From NCBI RefSeq assembly GCF_000471905.2, contig NW_006496077.1, positions 398,674 to 462,673 on the forward strand: DNA of 64,000 bases, in the 5' to 3' direction. Origin of the DNA: Amborella trichopoda. Taxonomy: Eukaryota; Streptophyta; Magnoliopsida; Amborellales; Amborellaceae. Both the position numbers and the translations under genes were made by a program. Below are positions 32,899 to 44,143 of this stretch, in pieces. The notes beneath the pieces are model-generated. The model ran no database searches, had not been told where the DNA came from, and saw only the letters and a program-made list of their open reading frames with translations. Every line of letters starts with the position of its first letter. Within the stretch, counting starts at the first letter, position 1.

Positions 32899-34620
32899 AA
32901 TGCCCTCTGTAGGGGCTAACTTCTTGGCACCAACCTTTGGGGTGTGCACGCGTTGGGTTTCCTTGTGAAGGCATTCACTCGCACGGAAGCGATGATGGAC
33001 CCGTGATAGAGGTCGAGCTTGTTCCTCTGAAGCTCCTGTATTTGTATGAGACCCATGTCATGGGGCTCGTGGTCATGTATGAGGCGTTGGGGGCCTGTCA
33101 TCCTCATCGGAGGATGAGTTGAAGGAGGCGATCCTCCCCATGTTCTTCAAGTCCTACTTGAAGAAATGGATGCAACCTCTTAACAGTCACCACCACTATG
33201 AGAAAGCGGTGGGACCTTTAATGAGAAAGGGCTTTCTTTGGAATTGATGTACTTCCTTGAAGTTACCGATTTTTTATAACAAAAATTTTGTAATCTTTTT
33301 GTTCGATAATGAAAACCCTCCGTTGCGTTGATATCTCTTTCTTTGCCTTTGTGTCGTTGTGTGTTGCTCTCCCTTTTTTTTTTTTCTTGTGAGATGGTGA
33401 AGTTCTTATCCCCACTAATGTTGGATGAAGCAGTCGTTGTGTTTGTGGGGTAGTTGCTGCTTTCCGTGTGATGGTTGGGATGAGCTTGCAGGTTTTCATC
33501 CCAACCCTTGGGGAATGCGTTGTTGCCAATTTTTGCGTGGCCCCGCATTACTTTTTTTTTTTTGGGGACCACAAAGGGTCCCGCATATGGGCGAGATAAG
33601 CAACGGGGTTCGCTTGCCCAAAAAGGAGAGTGGTGTAGGAGCGTGCTTTAGGGGCTCTGAGTGGGCCCGTGTTGTGGGTGGGCCAAGCGTGGTTGGATTA
33701 CATGCGTGAGTGGGGCTTGAACGACGATGGGTGTGCCGTTTCTGATGGGCCACATCATGCATGCAACAGTTAATGCTGGGCGAGAGAGGTGGCATCGATG
33801 TTGTACGACGATTCGATTAAGTGCCTTCTCAGGACTGAGCGTAATCTTTCACACGTGTGGCACGTCACTTCGCATGTCGTTCGTATGACCATACCTTCAT
33901 GGCATGTGGTGTTGGCTAGTGCGTCACTTCGATTCATACGCCGACGATGCTTTCTACGTCTGTTGGTCCCGTTGCCTTGGCTCTCTCATCTTCGGATTCT
34001 GGAGAGTAGATCGTGGGGCACATGGTCCGGACGGGCCTCCAAGTACTACAAGTGTTCCCTTTCTGACCTCAAGAGAAAGCTTGAGGTTGTCAGAACTTGT
34101 GCAGCTAGCTTAGAGGTTGTGCATGCACCCTAGAGAGGGGATCTTTGGCCGGCTGAAGGAGTTACTGGGGATTTCATAGACTGGGGCTCAACAGCCATCT
34201 TCAATGGGTTCGCCATGCCGAAGGTCATTGACGCGCGCATAGCTTCCTTACAAGAGAGGCTGGCAAAGAGGCGATCCTTCCTGCCGAAGTATGAGGGAGA
34301 GAGGTAGCGACTCACCACCAGAGATGCCCAATCGATCGAAGAGGAGATCAAACTTTCCCTCTAGCTGGCGGACGTAGAGGATAAGATTGCCTCTTTTCAA
34401 GCTCATGCGAACGACCTGAGGGCTTGCCATCAACAACATAGGGAGGCGATGGCTCTGAGGTCTCACAGATTGACGCACATAAGTTTGGAGATGGAGCAGC
34501 TCTTTAGCTCTTCTGAGTGAGTGATGAAGAGAATTTCTCTCCTTGAGCAGCAGAAGCAGGCAATGTTGGAGGAAGCACTGACATTGAGAGAAAAAATGCA
34601 CGAGGCGCTCAACCGTTTTT
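32899..34620 (+). pseudogene. Antisense coiled-coil ORF of element 2
   Basis: It lies opposite to gag and protease of its element. An N-terminal part has one clear fragment, DELKEAILPMFFKSYLKKWM (about 33110-33170). A decayed middle follows. The C-terminal helix from about 34150 to 34620 has RIASLQERLAKRRSFLPKY, REAMALRSHRLTHISLEMEQ and KQAMLEEALTLREKMHEALN and stops at TAA about 34620. Helix and ending (HEALNRF against PEAFDHF) match the minus-strand ORF at 4702-6602. Three in-frame stops interrupt the helix. The conserved heptad pattern supports a dimeric coiled coil; function is unknown. Confidence 0.65.
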
Positions 34621-34897
34621 AACGGTTTCTCCCCTCATTTTTTTTCTATGGGCCTTCATGGCCCATTTGCTGGGATTTCGTAATCTCTTTCGCATTTGAA
34701 TAAAGTTGACCTTTCCTTTTTCATCTTGTCTATTGTGCCTAGATTCTCCTCCTTTTTCATGCTTTTGATTTGAATTTCACCTCCCTGTCATCTTTGGGGA
34801 ATCCTGACTTGAGAGGGAAATGATAGATGCAGTGGGTTTGGTTACCCCTAGTAGACAACGCCCTGCTTTTGGTGGTGTCGTGCTGACATAGCCTCCA
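34621..34897. other. Junction between antisense ORF and gag-side linker, element 2
   Basis: Contains tttgaataaagttgacc near 34695, a plausible polyadenylation signal for the plus-strand ORF, and then T-rich sequence. RT, RNase H and integrase would lie around here in an autonomous element. Confidence 0.45.
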
Positions 34898-35945
34898 TTA
34901 GGCGAAGGGGGCTAACATCCCTTTACCATTGTTCAGACCTTGATTGCTAGACAGCTCAATGTCCATTTTCCTCATAATTTGATGGGCCTTAAGTCCATAA
35001 GGGTCCCATATGGGCATGGCCATGGCCTTCAGCGAAGGGTTGCTTTGCGTACTTGTTTGGCTGGGGAATTCAAGAGATTCTGGGCTGAAGCCTAGTAGTG
35101 GGGAGGGGGTGGCTTTCATGGGAACATCTTCCCTTGTTTGCACCTCCTCTTCTTCGGTTACCCCGGCTCGATTAGGCAGAGTTATAACCTGCTCCTTGAT
35201 CACGAATACCAGGTCTCGCTAGGTGAGCGCTAGAGGTTGCTCGGGGAAGGCTGACCCACTCTTAGCTTCCGGGCGGCTAGGTCAAACCCCTAACAAGTTA
35301 GCTGATGGATCCGGTACATCCTGGGAATCGAGCGTGAGATAGGACCTCATTGTAGATTTAGCCTCATTCCTCTCCGTTCCCCCAGTGGCTAAGGACAGGA
35401 CCTTGGGGATCTCTAGGCTCCTGCTCGGCATAAAGAGTCGGCACTAGTTGCTTTTGTTCCATTTGATATGCAGTACCTTACGTATCTGGAGTACCTTGAG
35501 GTGATTTGGAGGGCCGCTGACTCGAGGGGTCAGAAGATCAACTTGTTTTCTTAGTGAAATGGGGACTTATAGCACCCTCAGGCCGAGGTCCAGTTCTTTT
35601 CTTGCTCTTGACACCATCCCTACTTTGGTTAAGGAGGCGGGGATGCGCAAGATCTTTGTTTTCGGCCGTGTTTTGAATTGGCACAGATGGAAGGGAGGAG
35701 GGGACGTGCAAAGCCTTTGCTTCCACCATGTTGTGCATTGGCATGGGCAGAAGGGAGGAGGGGATGCGCACGGTACTTGTTTCCACCCTGTTGTGTGTTG
35801 GCACGTGCAAAAGGGAGGCGGGGGGGATGCGTAGGATTTTCATCCCTTTTGCATGTTGAGAGAATGGGAACATTAACGAGCTTGATCTGTCACCCACGTC
35901 ATTGTCAGGTTTGTTAAGGGCTTCTATCGGGAGAACTTCTTGCAT
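34898..35945 (-). pseudogene. Linker ORFs with 21-residue repeats, element 2
   Basis: 35538-35945 is open for 135 codons and contains three or four repeats of about 21 residues, each with a core like ALHVPSSLPSVPIQNTAENK, matching a 63-bp DNA repeat at about 35640-35830. The period being a multiple of three has kept the frame. 34898-35203 is a second open piece (EEEVQTREDVPMKATPSPLL) with no recognised domain. They follow the protease in element order, in the place where element 1 has its gag-RT linker. Confidence 0.5.
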
Positions 35946-36216
35946 GGGAAGGGAGGGAGAGAGTTCTTCCTATTCATCTCCTAGATTTGACTACTCCTCC
36001 GATGGCGTGGGGAGATTTGCGTCAATTGAGGTCAGAGGGACAACTTTTCCACATCTCTTTTCCTCCTAAAAAGATGATGCAGGGACTTTGTCATGGTTTC
36101 GACATCTTCATGAGAGGTTGAAGATGTCTCCCTTTGCTTGGGATCCGTCCGGGATTTGTCAACGGTTCGGACCCTTAGGATTGCAGTGGGTCTATAAAAT
36201 AATACTTTGCATCCGT

Positions 36217-36768
36217 CTAGTGTGCTTCGACGATCGGGAATGGCCTCTTGTTAGTGTAGACCACGTGCTGGCTTCCCTCCTTGCTGTATTTGAAGCATTG
36301 GTGGAGCGTGGATGGGACCACGCCATGCTCATGGAGCCAAGGGTCACCCAACAAGATGTTGTACGAGGCGTCCACATGAATGACGTGAAAAAGGGTGGTG
36401 GAATTCAGATCCCCGATCATAAGCTTAAGCCATATTGTGCCCACCGGCTTCTCCCCTACCTGATTGAGTCCTTTCATCATTAAACGCGTGGGTTCAAGCT
36501 GGTCTATACTTAGACCGATTCGGGAGAGAAACCTTTTAGGTACTAGGTTTACTGCAGACCCTCCGACGATCATGATGCGATTAATTGAGGAGGCATGTAG
36601 TTCGCTCGACACAAATAACGGGCGGTTATGTGACCTTTCCCCGAGTTGAAAATCATCATCGGAGAATGTAATAGTCATACATTTATAGAGTATGGCAGGC
36701 TTCACTTCGACTTGTTTAACCTCCATTTCATACACCTTGAGGCTGGAGAGCACTTGGACCAGAGCCAT
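36217..36768 (-). pseudogene. pro: Aspartic protease domain of element 2
   Basis: Retroelement protease cleaves the Gag-Pol polyprotein. This 183-codon open frame contains GGSAVNLVPKRFLSRIGLSI, then TTLFHVIHVDASYNILLGDP, then WLHEHGVVPSTLHQCFKY, the order seen in Tat/Ogre protease regions. The catalytic aspartate expected before GGSAVN is replaced by valine (RIMIVGGSAVN, codon GTC near 36570), so the enzyme would be dead although the frame is open. The next genes on the strand are the 21-residue-repeat linker downstream and gag remnants upstream. Confidence 0.88.
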
Positions 36769-38701
36769 TCGGAGGTCTTCCTATAGCATAAGGGCATCGT
36801 AGGGAAATAGTTTCCCCTGATGCTTGATCACGTCGTATTTGACTTTGTCAGCCTTGGGTAGGGAGGCCTCTTGGAGACCCCTCACCTTAGGAACGGTGGG
36901 TACTGTCCGGATGGCCTTCGACTGGGGGGGTTCGCCTCGAACGTCGGGGGGATGACCAGCTCTCTAGGAGCCTCGGATGGTGGATTTTCGCCGCACTGCA
37001 TGAGTGGAGAAGGTATAGTGGGAGTGGCCGTAGACATGGTTGCTTGGAAAGGGTCGACCTGTACGGTGGCCTTTGGGGCTGAAGTTGGCTGAGGTTGTTT
37101 GGCAGGAGGGATGGACTCTACATTGGAGTGGGCTAACTCGTGATAAAGGGTTAACAGTGGGTCAGTTTTCTTTGAGGTTTTTGATGGAGGGGCCTTCCGA
37201 TTGGACTTTAGTCTTCTCCCAAACTATAGGTGCATCCGACCAGTTTGGGTTGTCGTGCATCCCTAGGGGAAGGCCAGCATGTGACACGCTTCGTGATGGA
37301 GGAGGGAGGCCGGGCCAAACTTGATTCTTGCTCCATGTTGAGCAGGCCTGAGGGGGTGCTGGGGACGTGCCCTTAGTCGGTCAGGCTCTTGAAGGCCTTG
37401 GGGTGGTGGGCTGATCGCACGAGGCTTCGTGTCTCGTGTTCTGGATGTGCGGCAGTGGGCGGCGTTGTAGGATATGTTACACTTTGGGGAGTTTGTAGAG
37501 GCAGCAGCCTCCATATTCTGTTGTAGAAATAGGACCCCTGTACACCTCTCCTGCTCTCTTCATAGGTCCCAATGAACCTTCTTCCAAAACCAAATGCATC
37601 TCTTATCTCCTTGTCGACTAGCCCGCTTGGCTGATGCGTGGGTAGAGCTTATCAGATCTGACAAGGTGAGATACCCAAGAATGGGTGACTCCAGGGGTGT
37701 TGCCCTTTCTCTTATGGCCCCGGGCCGAGAGTCAGCCTGAACTTGAGTAGAGCAAGAAGCAGAGAGGATGGTGCTCGGAGGGAACTTCTTCGAGTACCAC
37801 GTGGTGAGTGGTATAGGCAAAATGATGGGCGTTCGTTCTTTCCAACAGCCGAGAGCTTCCTTAGACCTGCATGTGTGTGCATGACCCATAGTAGTATTTG
37901 GGGTGGGCATGGGGCCAGCCCCTCGTGTGGTGAGGGGCGGAGTATGTGTGTCATCCGCCCGTTTAGCTGATAGGGGACCAGCCCTTGGGCTGCCCAGAGC
38001 CGTGGAGCTGACATGCATTGTGCGGGTGGCATCAGAGCCACTTGAACTACATCCAGGTCAAAAGCGACCCAAAATGGTTTGGGGGACTGGGATAGGCTCC
38101 CACCTGCCCTAATTCATTATTATTGTGGTTGGCCCACCGAGGAGTTTTTAGATATAGGTAGGCACAGTGGAGTAACCACGCGGGCTGGCAGGGGAGTTGT
38201 CAGCGAGTGGCTTGTGTGTGGGGGTGCCAATGTTAGCGACGCCCTTGTGTGTGCAGGCCGGGGTCACCTTTTGGCTATCAGCTACGATGACAAATATGTA
38301 AGGAACGATTGAGTGAGAAGGAACGGTTGCACGGGGGCCGCTTTGTTGTCTGCAGCTGACGGGGTGCCCACCGGTGATAAGGTGTTTTAGTGAGGGGCCC
38401 ATGCAGTGGGCCTCATGGGATCCCCCCTTAACGTTGGAAGAGGTGGGGTAAGTGGCCTTAGGGTCCGTTGACCGAACTTCCTCGACCGAGGCCGAGGAGG
38501 CCAGGCAGCATGACCACATAGAGGGCATGCACAGGTACGAGGGCCAAACGGTTGAGCCTCCCAATGAGTAGCCGCGGGTATGAGGATGTAGAATTCCCCA
38601 ACCCAGGGGAAAGAGGGATAAGCGGATCCCATAGTAAATGTGAAAAGAGGAGAAAGAGAGATTGGTACCTGGAGACCGTTCGAACCAACGATAGCGTGAT
38701 G
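36769..38701 (-). pseudogene. Gag and leader remnant of element 2
   Basis: Fragmented frames lie between the PBS and the protease, including TTWYSKKFPPSTILSASCST (near 37790), related to element 1's KSWYSKAFTLL. No capsid core or Cys-His knuckle is clearly visible. Several long overlapping open frames on both strands (e.g. 38148-38783) reflect GC-rich sequence and are not supported by motifs. Confidence 0.45.
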
Positions 38702-38721
38702 TGTCCTCAGTAGAGTCACCA
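38702..38721 (-). other. Primer binding site of element 2
   Basis: The minus strand reads TGGTGACTCTACTGAGGACA, two bases from LTR L3, which starts tgatatcagg at 38724. It matches the PBS at 28188-28207 at 16 of 20 positions. Confidence 0.8.
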
Positions 38722-38723
38722 GT

Positions 38724-40404
38724 TGATATCAGGGGTCCTAATTTCCCTGGGGGTGGGGGAGGCAGAAACCATCCCTTGAACATCTGTAGAGGTTCGGCAC
38801 GTGATGCATGTGCAGGCCCTCGTTCTAGTGGTTAGGAGGCCGACAGAGAGAGATTTTTTGTGCGACTAGAGCACAAATGCCCTCTTCAAGCTTAGAATCT
38901 CTCTTCTCTCATCGTCTCTATGCTTTTGGGGTGAGATCCAAGTGTCCCTTTTTCTTGGCCCCCCCTTTTGGAGGGGATCTGCTGATCGTTAAAGGGGATG
39001 TAGAGAAACCCAAGAGACGAGAACCGTGGGTTCGCTTGTGTCGGCTGGTTTGCGGGTGGCCACGGGCTATCGCATGAACAAGGGTCACGTGCGTGGAGGC
39101 GAGAGCAGGAGAGAGAGAAGAAACGACTCGGCTTAGGAAAGGTGGGGGGACCCACGTGATCGGGGTGCGCATGGGACCACACACTCAAGGGTATCCCCTT
39201 TCTCTCAAAAATGTCTCTCGCTTCCTCTCGTCTTCCTCAGGGGCTCACGAAGAAAGACAAACTAACAAACAAAATGTAGCCTTGATTCTTCTCAGCCTTT
39301 AGGGGTAAAATTATGGAGTCTCTTCGAAAGAGAAACATCCAAAAAAGGAAGGTCAAAAAAGGTCCTTGTTACAAGTGAATTAAGCTTTCTTATATAGAGG
39401 ATTCACCAAACATGGGTGAACGCTCAAAAGTCAAGCTTAATTACAATCAAAACAAATCTGAAAATTAAGCGCAAATGACCAGAGTGCCATTGTGATCTTT
39501 TGCCCGAATGATGAGACCGTCCCTTGCATGTAGGTTAGTCTGCCATGGGAAGACCTTGGAAGTTGGTTCTGTAAGTTGTGGCAACTGTTCGGTAGTTTCA
39601 GCAACATATCTTCGTTCTTCTCTCGATTGTGAACATTTAACGCCCTTCAATCGTGTTGTGGTGGCCTTTTTCCCTAGGGTGAAAGTCCGGTTGTTTTTCA
39701 AACTTCATTTGCCAATGCATCGTTGAGTTGCGTCGTTTTGGCCTCTGGATCTACTTACAAGTCAGAGAGGAGGCTGCTGCAGTCGTATTGCTCCATATTT
39801 TGGCTGATTTAATGTGGATTTGTGCTTTTGCCTAATTTTGGAGGTTGCCAGAGAAGGGGATTCTAGCAGCTTGTTGTACTTGCTTAATTAGTGACCTGAG
39901 GACTTGCATTCATCGCGCCACATATTCAATGCAAGAGTTGTACCAAAATGTAGCTCTTTGTGAGGGTATTCTGCTAAACTCCTGCTCACGTTAATCCATG
40001 GCTTAGATGTTGAGCTATGCTCCACTGACTCTGGAGTTTGCTGAACCTTACTTCTTCCTTGGTTTCTCCGGCCACCTCCTTTCTCATAGCAATAGGTGTT
40101 CTTGGTCACGCCACAGTGTGCCCCATAGGTCAAAAATGATGGGGCATGCATGATCTGGAACATGTTAACATTTGAGCTCTATCTGGTTTCAAAGGAAGGC
40201 ATCGTGGTTTGACGAAATTATTGTTGGAAAACATCATAGCAATCCCGATTTCTGGGATTACTTTGATGAAGCTGCACGTAAGTCACCAGGCTGGAGGCTT
40301 TATTTTCAGCACAATCTTGGCCTGCATGTATTTCGTGAACTTGTAAGACCAGATGGTCATCAGCTCTCTCGTTATTCGCATGGGCTCAAGGAAGTACGTC
40401 AAAA
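38724..40404 (-). mobile_element. LTR L3, minus orientation
   Basis: It aligns with L2 from its left end to about 30230 of L2. Shared blocks include gtagaggttcggcac, ttggaggggatctgctg, a TATA box at 39389-39398, and tatcttcgttcttctc. It lacks about 160 bp present in L2 around 29960-30110. Its right end adjoins LTR L5 at 40405, with the last ~70 bp missing. Confidence 0.8.
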
Positions 40405-43400
40405 ATGATGTACAATACCTGGGACCCGAGATCGCTCTCTCGGGAACCGTGTAAAGGAGACGTTGACAGGAATACTAACCGGTGAGAGAGGAATTTAGGT
40501 GAGACTCACCTCACTTGGGTCCGTGACACTCTCGGGTTGCTCGCTTGGGCGGCTCCTTAGATCACATGGAATGCGCCCTAGCTTGTGGCAGGTTCGGAAT
40601 CACCTCCCTTTACTTGTTTCTTCTTACCTGCGACCACACACACATTAAAATATAGACAAGTGGGTCTGAGGAACGCACCATATCATAGGGTGAGTCCACA
40701 CATGCATGTGTACTCAAAGGAAAATGAATGGGATAACATAATAGAGTCCGGGTCAATTCGACAGCCTTATGGCATCTCCTTGACGAGGGACTCTTTGTGC
40801 ATATTTTACTGTAAAGAGAAAAGGAAAAGGCGTTAGATGGAGAAAATACATTAGAGAGAAGAGAATGTCAAGGAGAAGTGAAAGAAATAGAAGAGGACAG
40901 AGAGAGAAAAAGAGACGAAGTCTGGTTTTTACTTTCACCCTGCTCGTAAGAGAAAGAAGAAGAAAAGTAGAGAAAGAAAAAAGAGACGAAGACCAGTTTG
41001 AGTTTCACCCAACTCTTCAGAGAATGGGGAAAAAGAAAGATGAAGGCAAGTCTGTGTTTCACCCAGATCCTTCAGAGAAAGAATGTATTTTTGAAAGAAA
41101 AGAGAGAAAAGAGGAACAAAGGATGGTTTGGCATTCACCCAGATCCTTCAGAGAAAGAGAAGAGATGAACGAAGGAGGGTATGTTTTTCACTTAGATTCT
41201 TAAGAGATGAAGAAAGAAAAGTATTACTTTAGAGAGAGGAAGAAGAAAAGGGAGGAGAGAGGGTGAAGGTTAGCTTGGCTCTAGCTAAACCTTTCAAAAT
41301 GAAGAAGAGACGAAAAGAATGAGAGAAGAAGAGAAAAAATGACAAGAGAAGAGAGAAGTGAAAAAAGAGGTTTGACATGGTGACTAGACTGACACGACAG
41401 CTGGTCCGGAACGACAGCTAGCCCTAGTGCGATAGCTAGACGGGCATGGTGACTTGACAGACACGTCGGTTAGACTACTCAACTGGCAAGACTGGTATGT
41501 CGGCAAGACTAGCACGATGGCTGGTCTGGTACAACGGCTGGTCTGACATGGCAGCTAGACTAGCAAGGTAACTATACCGGCAAGGTAGCTAGGCTGCTCA
41601 ATGGCAAGATAGGCACAGAAACACAAGGCTCAACTTTCCCTCCGGTCGATAATGAAAAAAAGGAGAAAGATGATAAGAGAGAGAAAGAAGCGCACGATGA
41701 TGTAAGCCTTTGTGCCAGATAGAGAGAGAAGAAAGAGAAAGGCGCATGGTGGCGTACCCCACCGTGCTAGACTGAGGAAGAAGAAAGAGAGAGGTGCACA
41801 GTGGTGTACCCAGCCATGTGAGAGAGAGAGAAGAGAGAGAAAACATGCACAATGGTGTACTCCATCATGTCAGGCAGAGAGAGAGGAGAGTGAAAATGTG
41901 CATGGTGGTGCACTTTACCGTGCTGGACATAGAGAGAGAGAAAAGAGAGAAAATGCGTACTGCGGTGTACTCTGCTGTGCTAGACACGAGAGAGAGGTCA
42001 GAGAAAACAAGATGCACACGGCAATATACCCCGTCATGCCAAAAAGAGAGGAGAGAAAAAAGAGACACACATAGTGGTGTACCCCATCGTGCTAGATAGA
42101 GAGAGAAGAGAGAGAAGAGAGAGAAGAGAGAGAAAAGAGATGTGCACAACAGTGTACCCCACTATGCCAGACAAAAGAGAGAAGAGAGAGAAAAGAGAGA
42201 AAATAGAGAAAGGAGAAAGAAGAGAGAGAAACGAAAGAAGTAGAGAGAGAAAGGAAAGAACAAGAAAGAGAATAGAAAGAAGAAGAAAGATAAATGATAG
42301 AAGAAGAGAGAGAAAAGAAAGAAGAAGAGATAAAAAGAAAGAGAAAGGAAAGAAGAAGAGAGGGAAAGGAAAGAAGCATAGACAAAGAAGAGAAAGGAAG
42401 AGGAGAGAGAAAGAAGAGTGAAAGAAGAGAGAGAAATAAGAGAGGAGAGAATGTTACTTGTAACGCCCAAGGGTACTCACCTAGCCTCTAACCCGTGACC
42501 CAAAAACTCATCCAAAAAAGCTAATTTTTAATTGATCCCAAAAGGGCCTTTACATGTGAGAATCTCATTTTTATATTAACATGGGTGGAGGCCCAAATCT
42601 TAACTTAATTGTGGAAAAATAAGGATTAAATGAATTAATTAAAATTAAGAAATAAGGGGCAAAATTACAATTTTGCCCCTTATCGAGAAATGTTGAAATT
42701 CCAATAAGGTCCCTGTCATGGCCATGCAACCTTTACGATCTTTTGAGGGTCCATTCGGGGTCCTTCTGATCTTCATCTGACCAAAAGATTATTCTTTTCT
42801 TGATCGAGTCGAGAAGAGGGTTGTTTTGATACCCATTTCGAGCCATGGGTCAGATGTTTAGGCCACGATCACGAGATGTGAAAATTAAGAGACACATGTG
42901 ATCTTTTATTCAACATCACGCTTGTTTCTCAGTGGTTTTTAATGTTTTCTTTGGTGTATTTTGATGAGCACTCCATCATGAGCGTTTGGCGATGAACGTG
43001 GTTCGATTTGGTGTCCGAACAACCATTTTCCAAACTTGGTATTTTGGTTGGAATTTGGTTTCCGATGGCTGGAAATTACAGCAATTTCATACTCATCATG
43101 GGTTGAATCTGACTGTCCATAATGTGCGAGCTTGGATTCAAATGAAACCTCTAACCTCGTGTTCGTAATGAGTCTGGTATCAAGTTGATCTGTCGCGCGA
43201 GCGTCGTGATGTGGCCGCTTGATCGAGGCGCACTCTAGTTGGAAAATCTGCAACCTTGCCTCGAATTGCAATCTTGTCTCTAGGTTTTCTCCCAGCTCGG
43301 GCCACGACATGGGTTGTGTCACATATCAAAATGCTCAGGACGATGAGACGAACATACTCCATAAATTTGAGCTTGATCCAACCTAGGATGAGAGAGATAT

Positions 43401-43825
43401 GGCCTTCCAAAGTTCAGCCCAAAACTCAAAAACATAGTTTCCGTTAATGGAAACTGTTCACAGTAATAGCGTGAGGTCTACCAGTTTTGAGTAATTTGGT
43501 CATAACTTGATGTAAAAATATTTGATCAAGCCCAAACTTGGTCCCTATGTGTTTTCGGATGCTATGAATCCAATGGAAATGGTCTCACACTCATTTGATG
43601 CTCCGGTGATATGGCTGTAGTTAAAAGGTTCATTTTCAGGGCGAAAGAAGTCGATTTTGTAAAATTTTTTCTTCGTCTGCATTGCGTTAAACATGTCGGA
43701 TCATGACGAAACTCAGTAGGTGCTCTCTTGTTATTCACATCGGAGATAAAAGTGATGGAAAATACCCTCAAACAGTCGTACGTTGTAAGAGTTGATCAAT
43801 TTGTACTCATCTCCGTACGACAAGC
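40405..43825 (-). mobile_element. LTR L5, minus orientation
   Basis: The left part (40410-40790) aligns with 12446-12800 of L1 and with the complement of 9885-10300. From 42270 rightward it is the copy B counterpart of L0. The first ~70 bp of the LTR are missing at the junction with L3. A minus TATA-like site (ttatattaac) is at 42571-42580. A 165-bp stretch present in L0 at 1502-1665 is absent near 43722. Confidence 0.75.
41380..42450 (+). repeat. Minisatellites and purine tract of LTR L5
   Basis: 41380-41620 holds about a dozen degenerate 17-20 bp units (gacacgacagctggtccg type). 41690-42170 holds eight or so units of 55-65 bp, pairing a purine half (gagagagaagagagagaaa) with a core such as gcatggtggtgcac ... 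ccgtgctagac. 42170-42450 is nearly pure purine. The open frames here on both strands are low-complexity artefacts. Confidence 0.88.
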
Positions 43826-44143
43826 TAGTTGGGAAGGAAATTGACATCGATTTCGATTATTGGAAAAGATCTACCGAAGTTTGAGAATTAAATAGACGAG
43901 AGTGATGAGGGTGCCTCTTCAAAAGCAAAAAACAGAGCCTTCAGCCTCAGGAGACTTACCAGAACAAAACTGGTTCTACCCGTTGCAAGTTACGAAAGAA
44001 TAACAAATGAGTTACACCATCCACTATTATGTCATCAAAGTACAGGAAGATGAACTCACTCAATCCGATCCATGGCCCTAAGGCTATCATGAGCAAGTGA
44101 GATATGGCTTTATGGTCGTCTTGAGCCCATTTAGGTTCAACAA
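43826..44143. other. Unassigned stretch between LTR L5 and gag, copy B
   Basis: Counterpart of 1761-2136; no PBS or LTR end is visible. It is diverged by a few percent. Confidence 0.4.

Larger units (their letters stand above)
28211..40404 (-). mobile_element. Element 2: minus-oriented retroelement lacking RT-RNase H-integrase
   Basis: It is bounded by LTRs L3 (right, 5') and L2 (left, 3'), which share sequence over their length at roughly 75-82% by eye. Interior from the right: PBS 38702-38721, gag remnants, protease 36217-36768, a linker with 21-residue repeats, then a plus-strand coiled-coil ORF (32899-34620) and a 3' spacer. No RT, RNase H or integrase sequence was found. The layout parallels the pol-less element at 1761-10351. 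Confidence 0.75.

Noticed and set aside
33789..34133. Separate 114-codon gene ahead of the coiled-coil helix
   Set aside because: Two overlapping frames compete here and neither shows a motif; more likely the decayed middle of the same antisense ORF.
38027..38040. tggcatcagagcc, resembling an initiator-tRNA primer binding site
   Set aside because: It is not next to an LTR end, and it lies inside element 2's gag remnant; the true PBS is at 38702-38721.
38148..38783. 211-codon open frame on the minus strand
   Set aside because: It crosses the primer binding site into the LTR, has no recognisable motif, and other frames overlap it; a real gag would not extend through the PBS.
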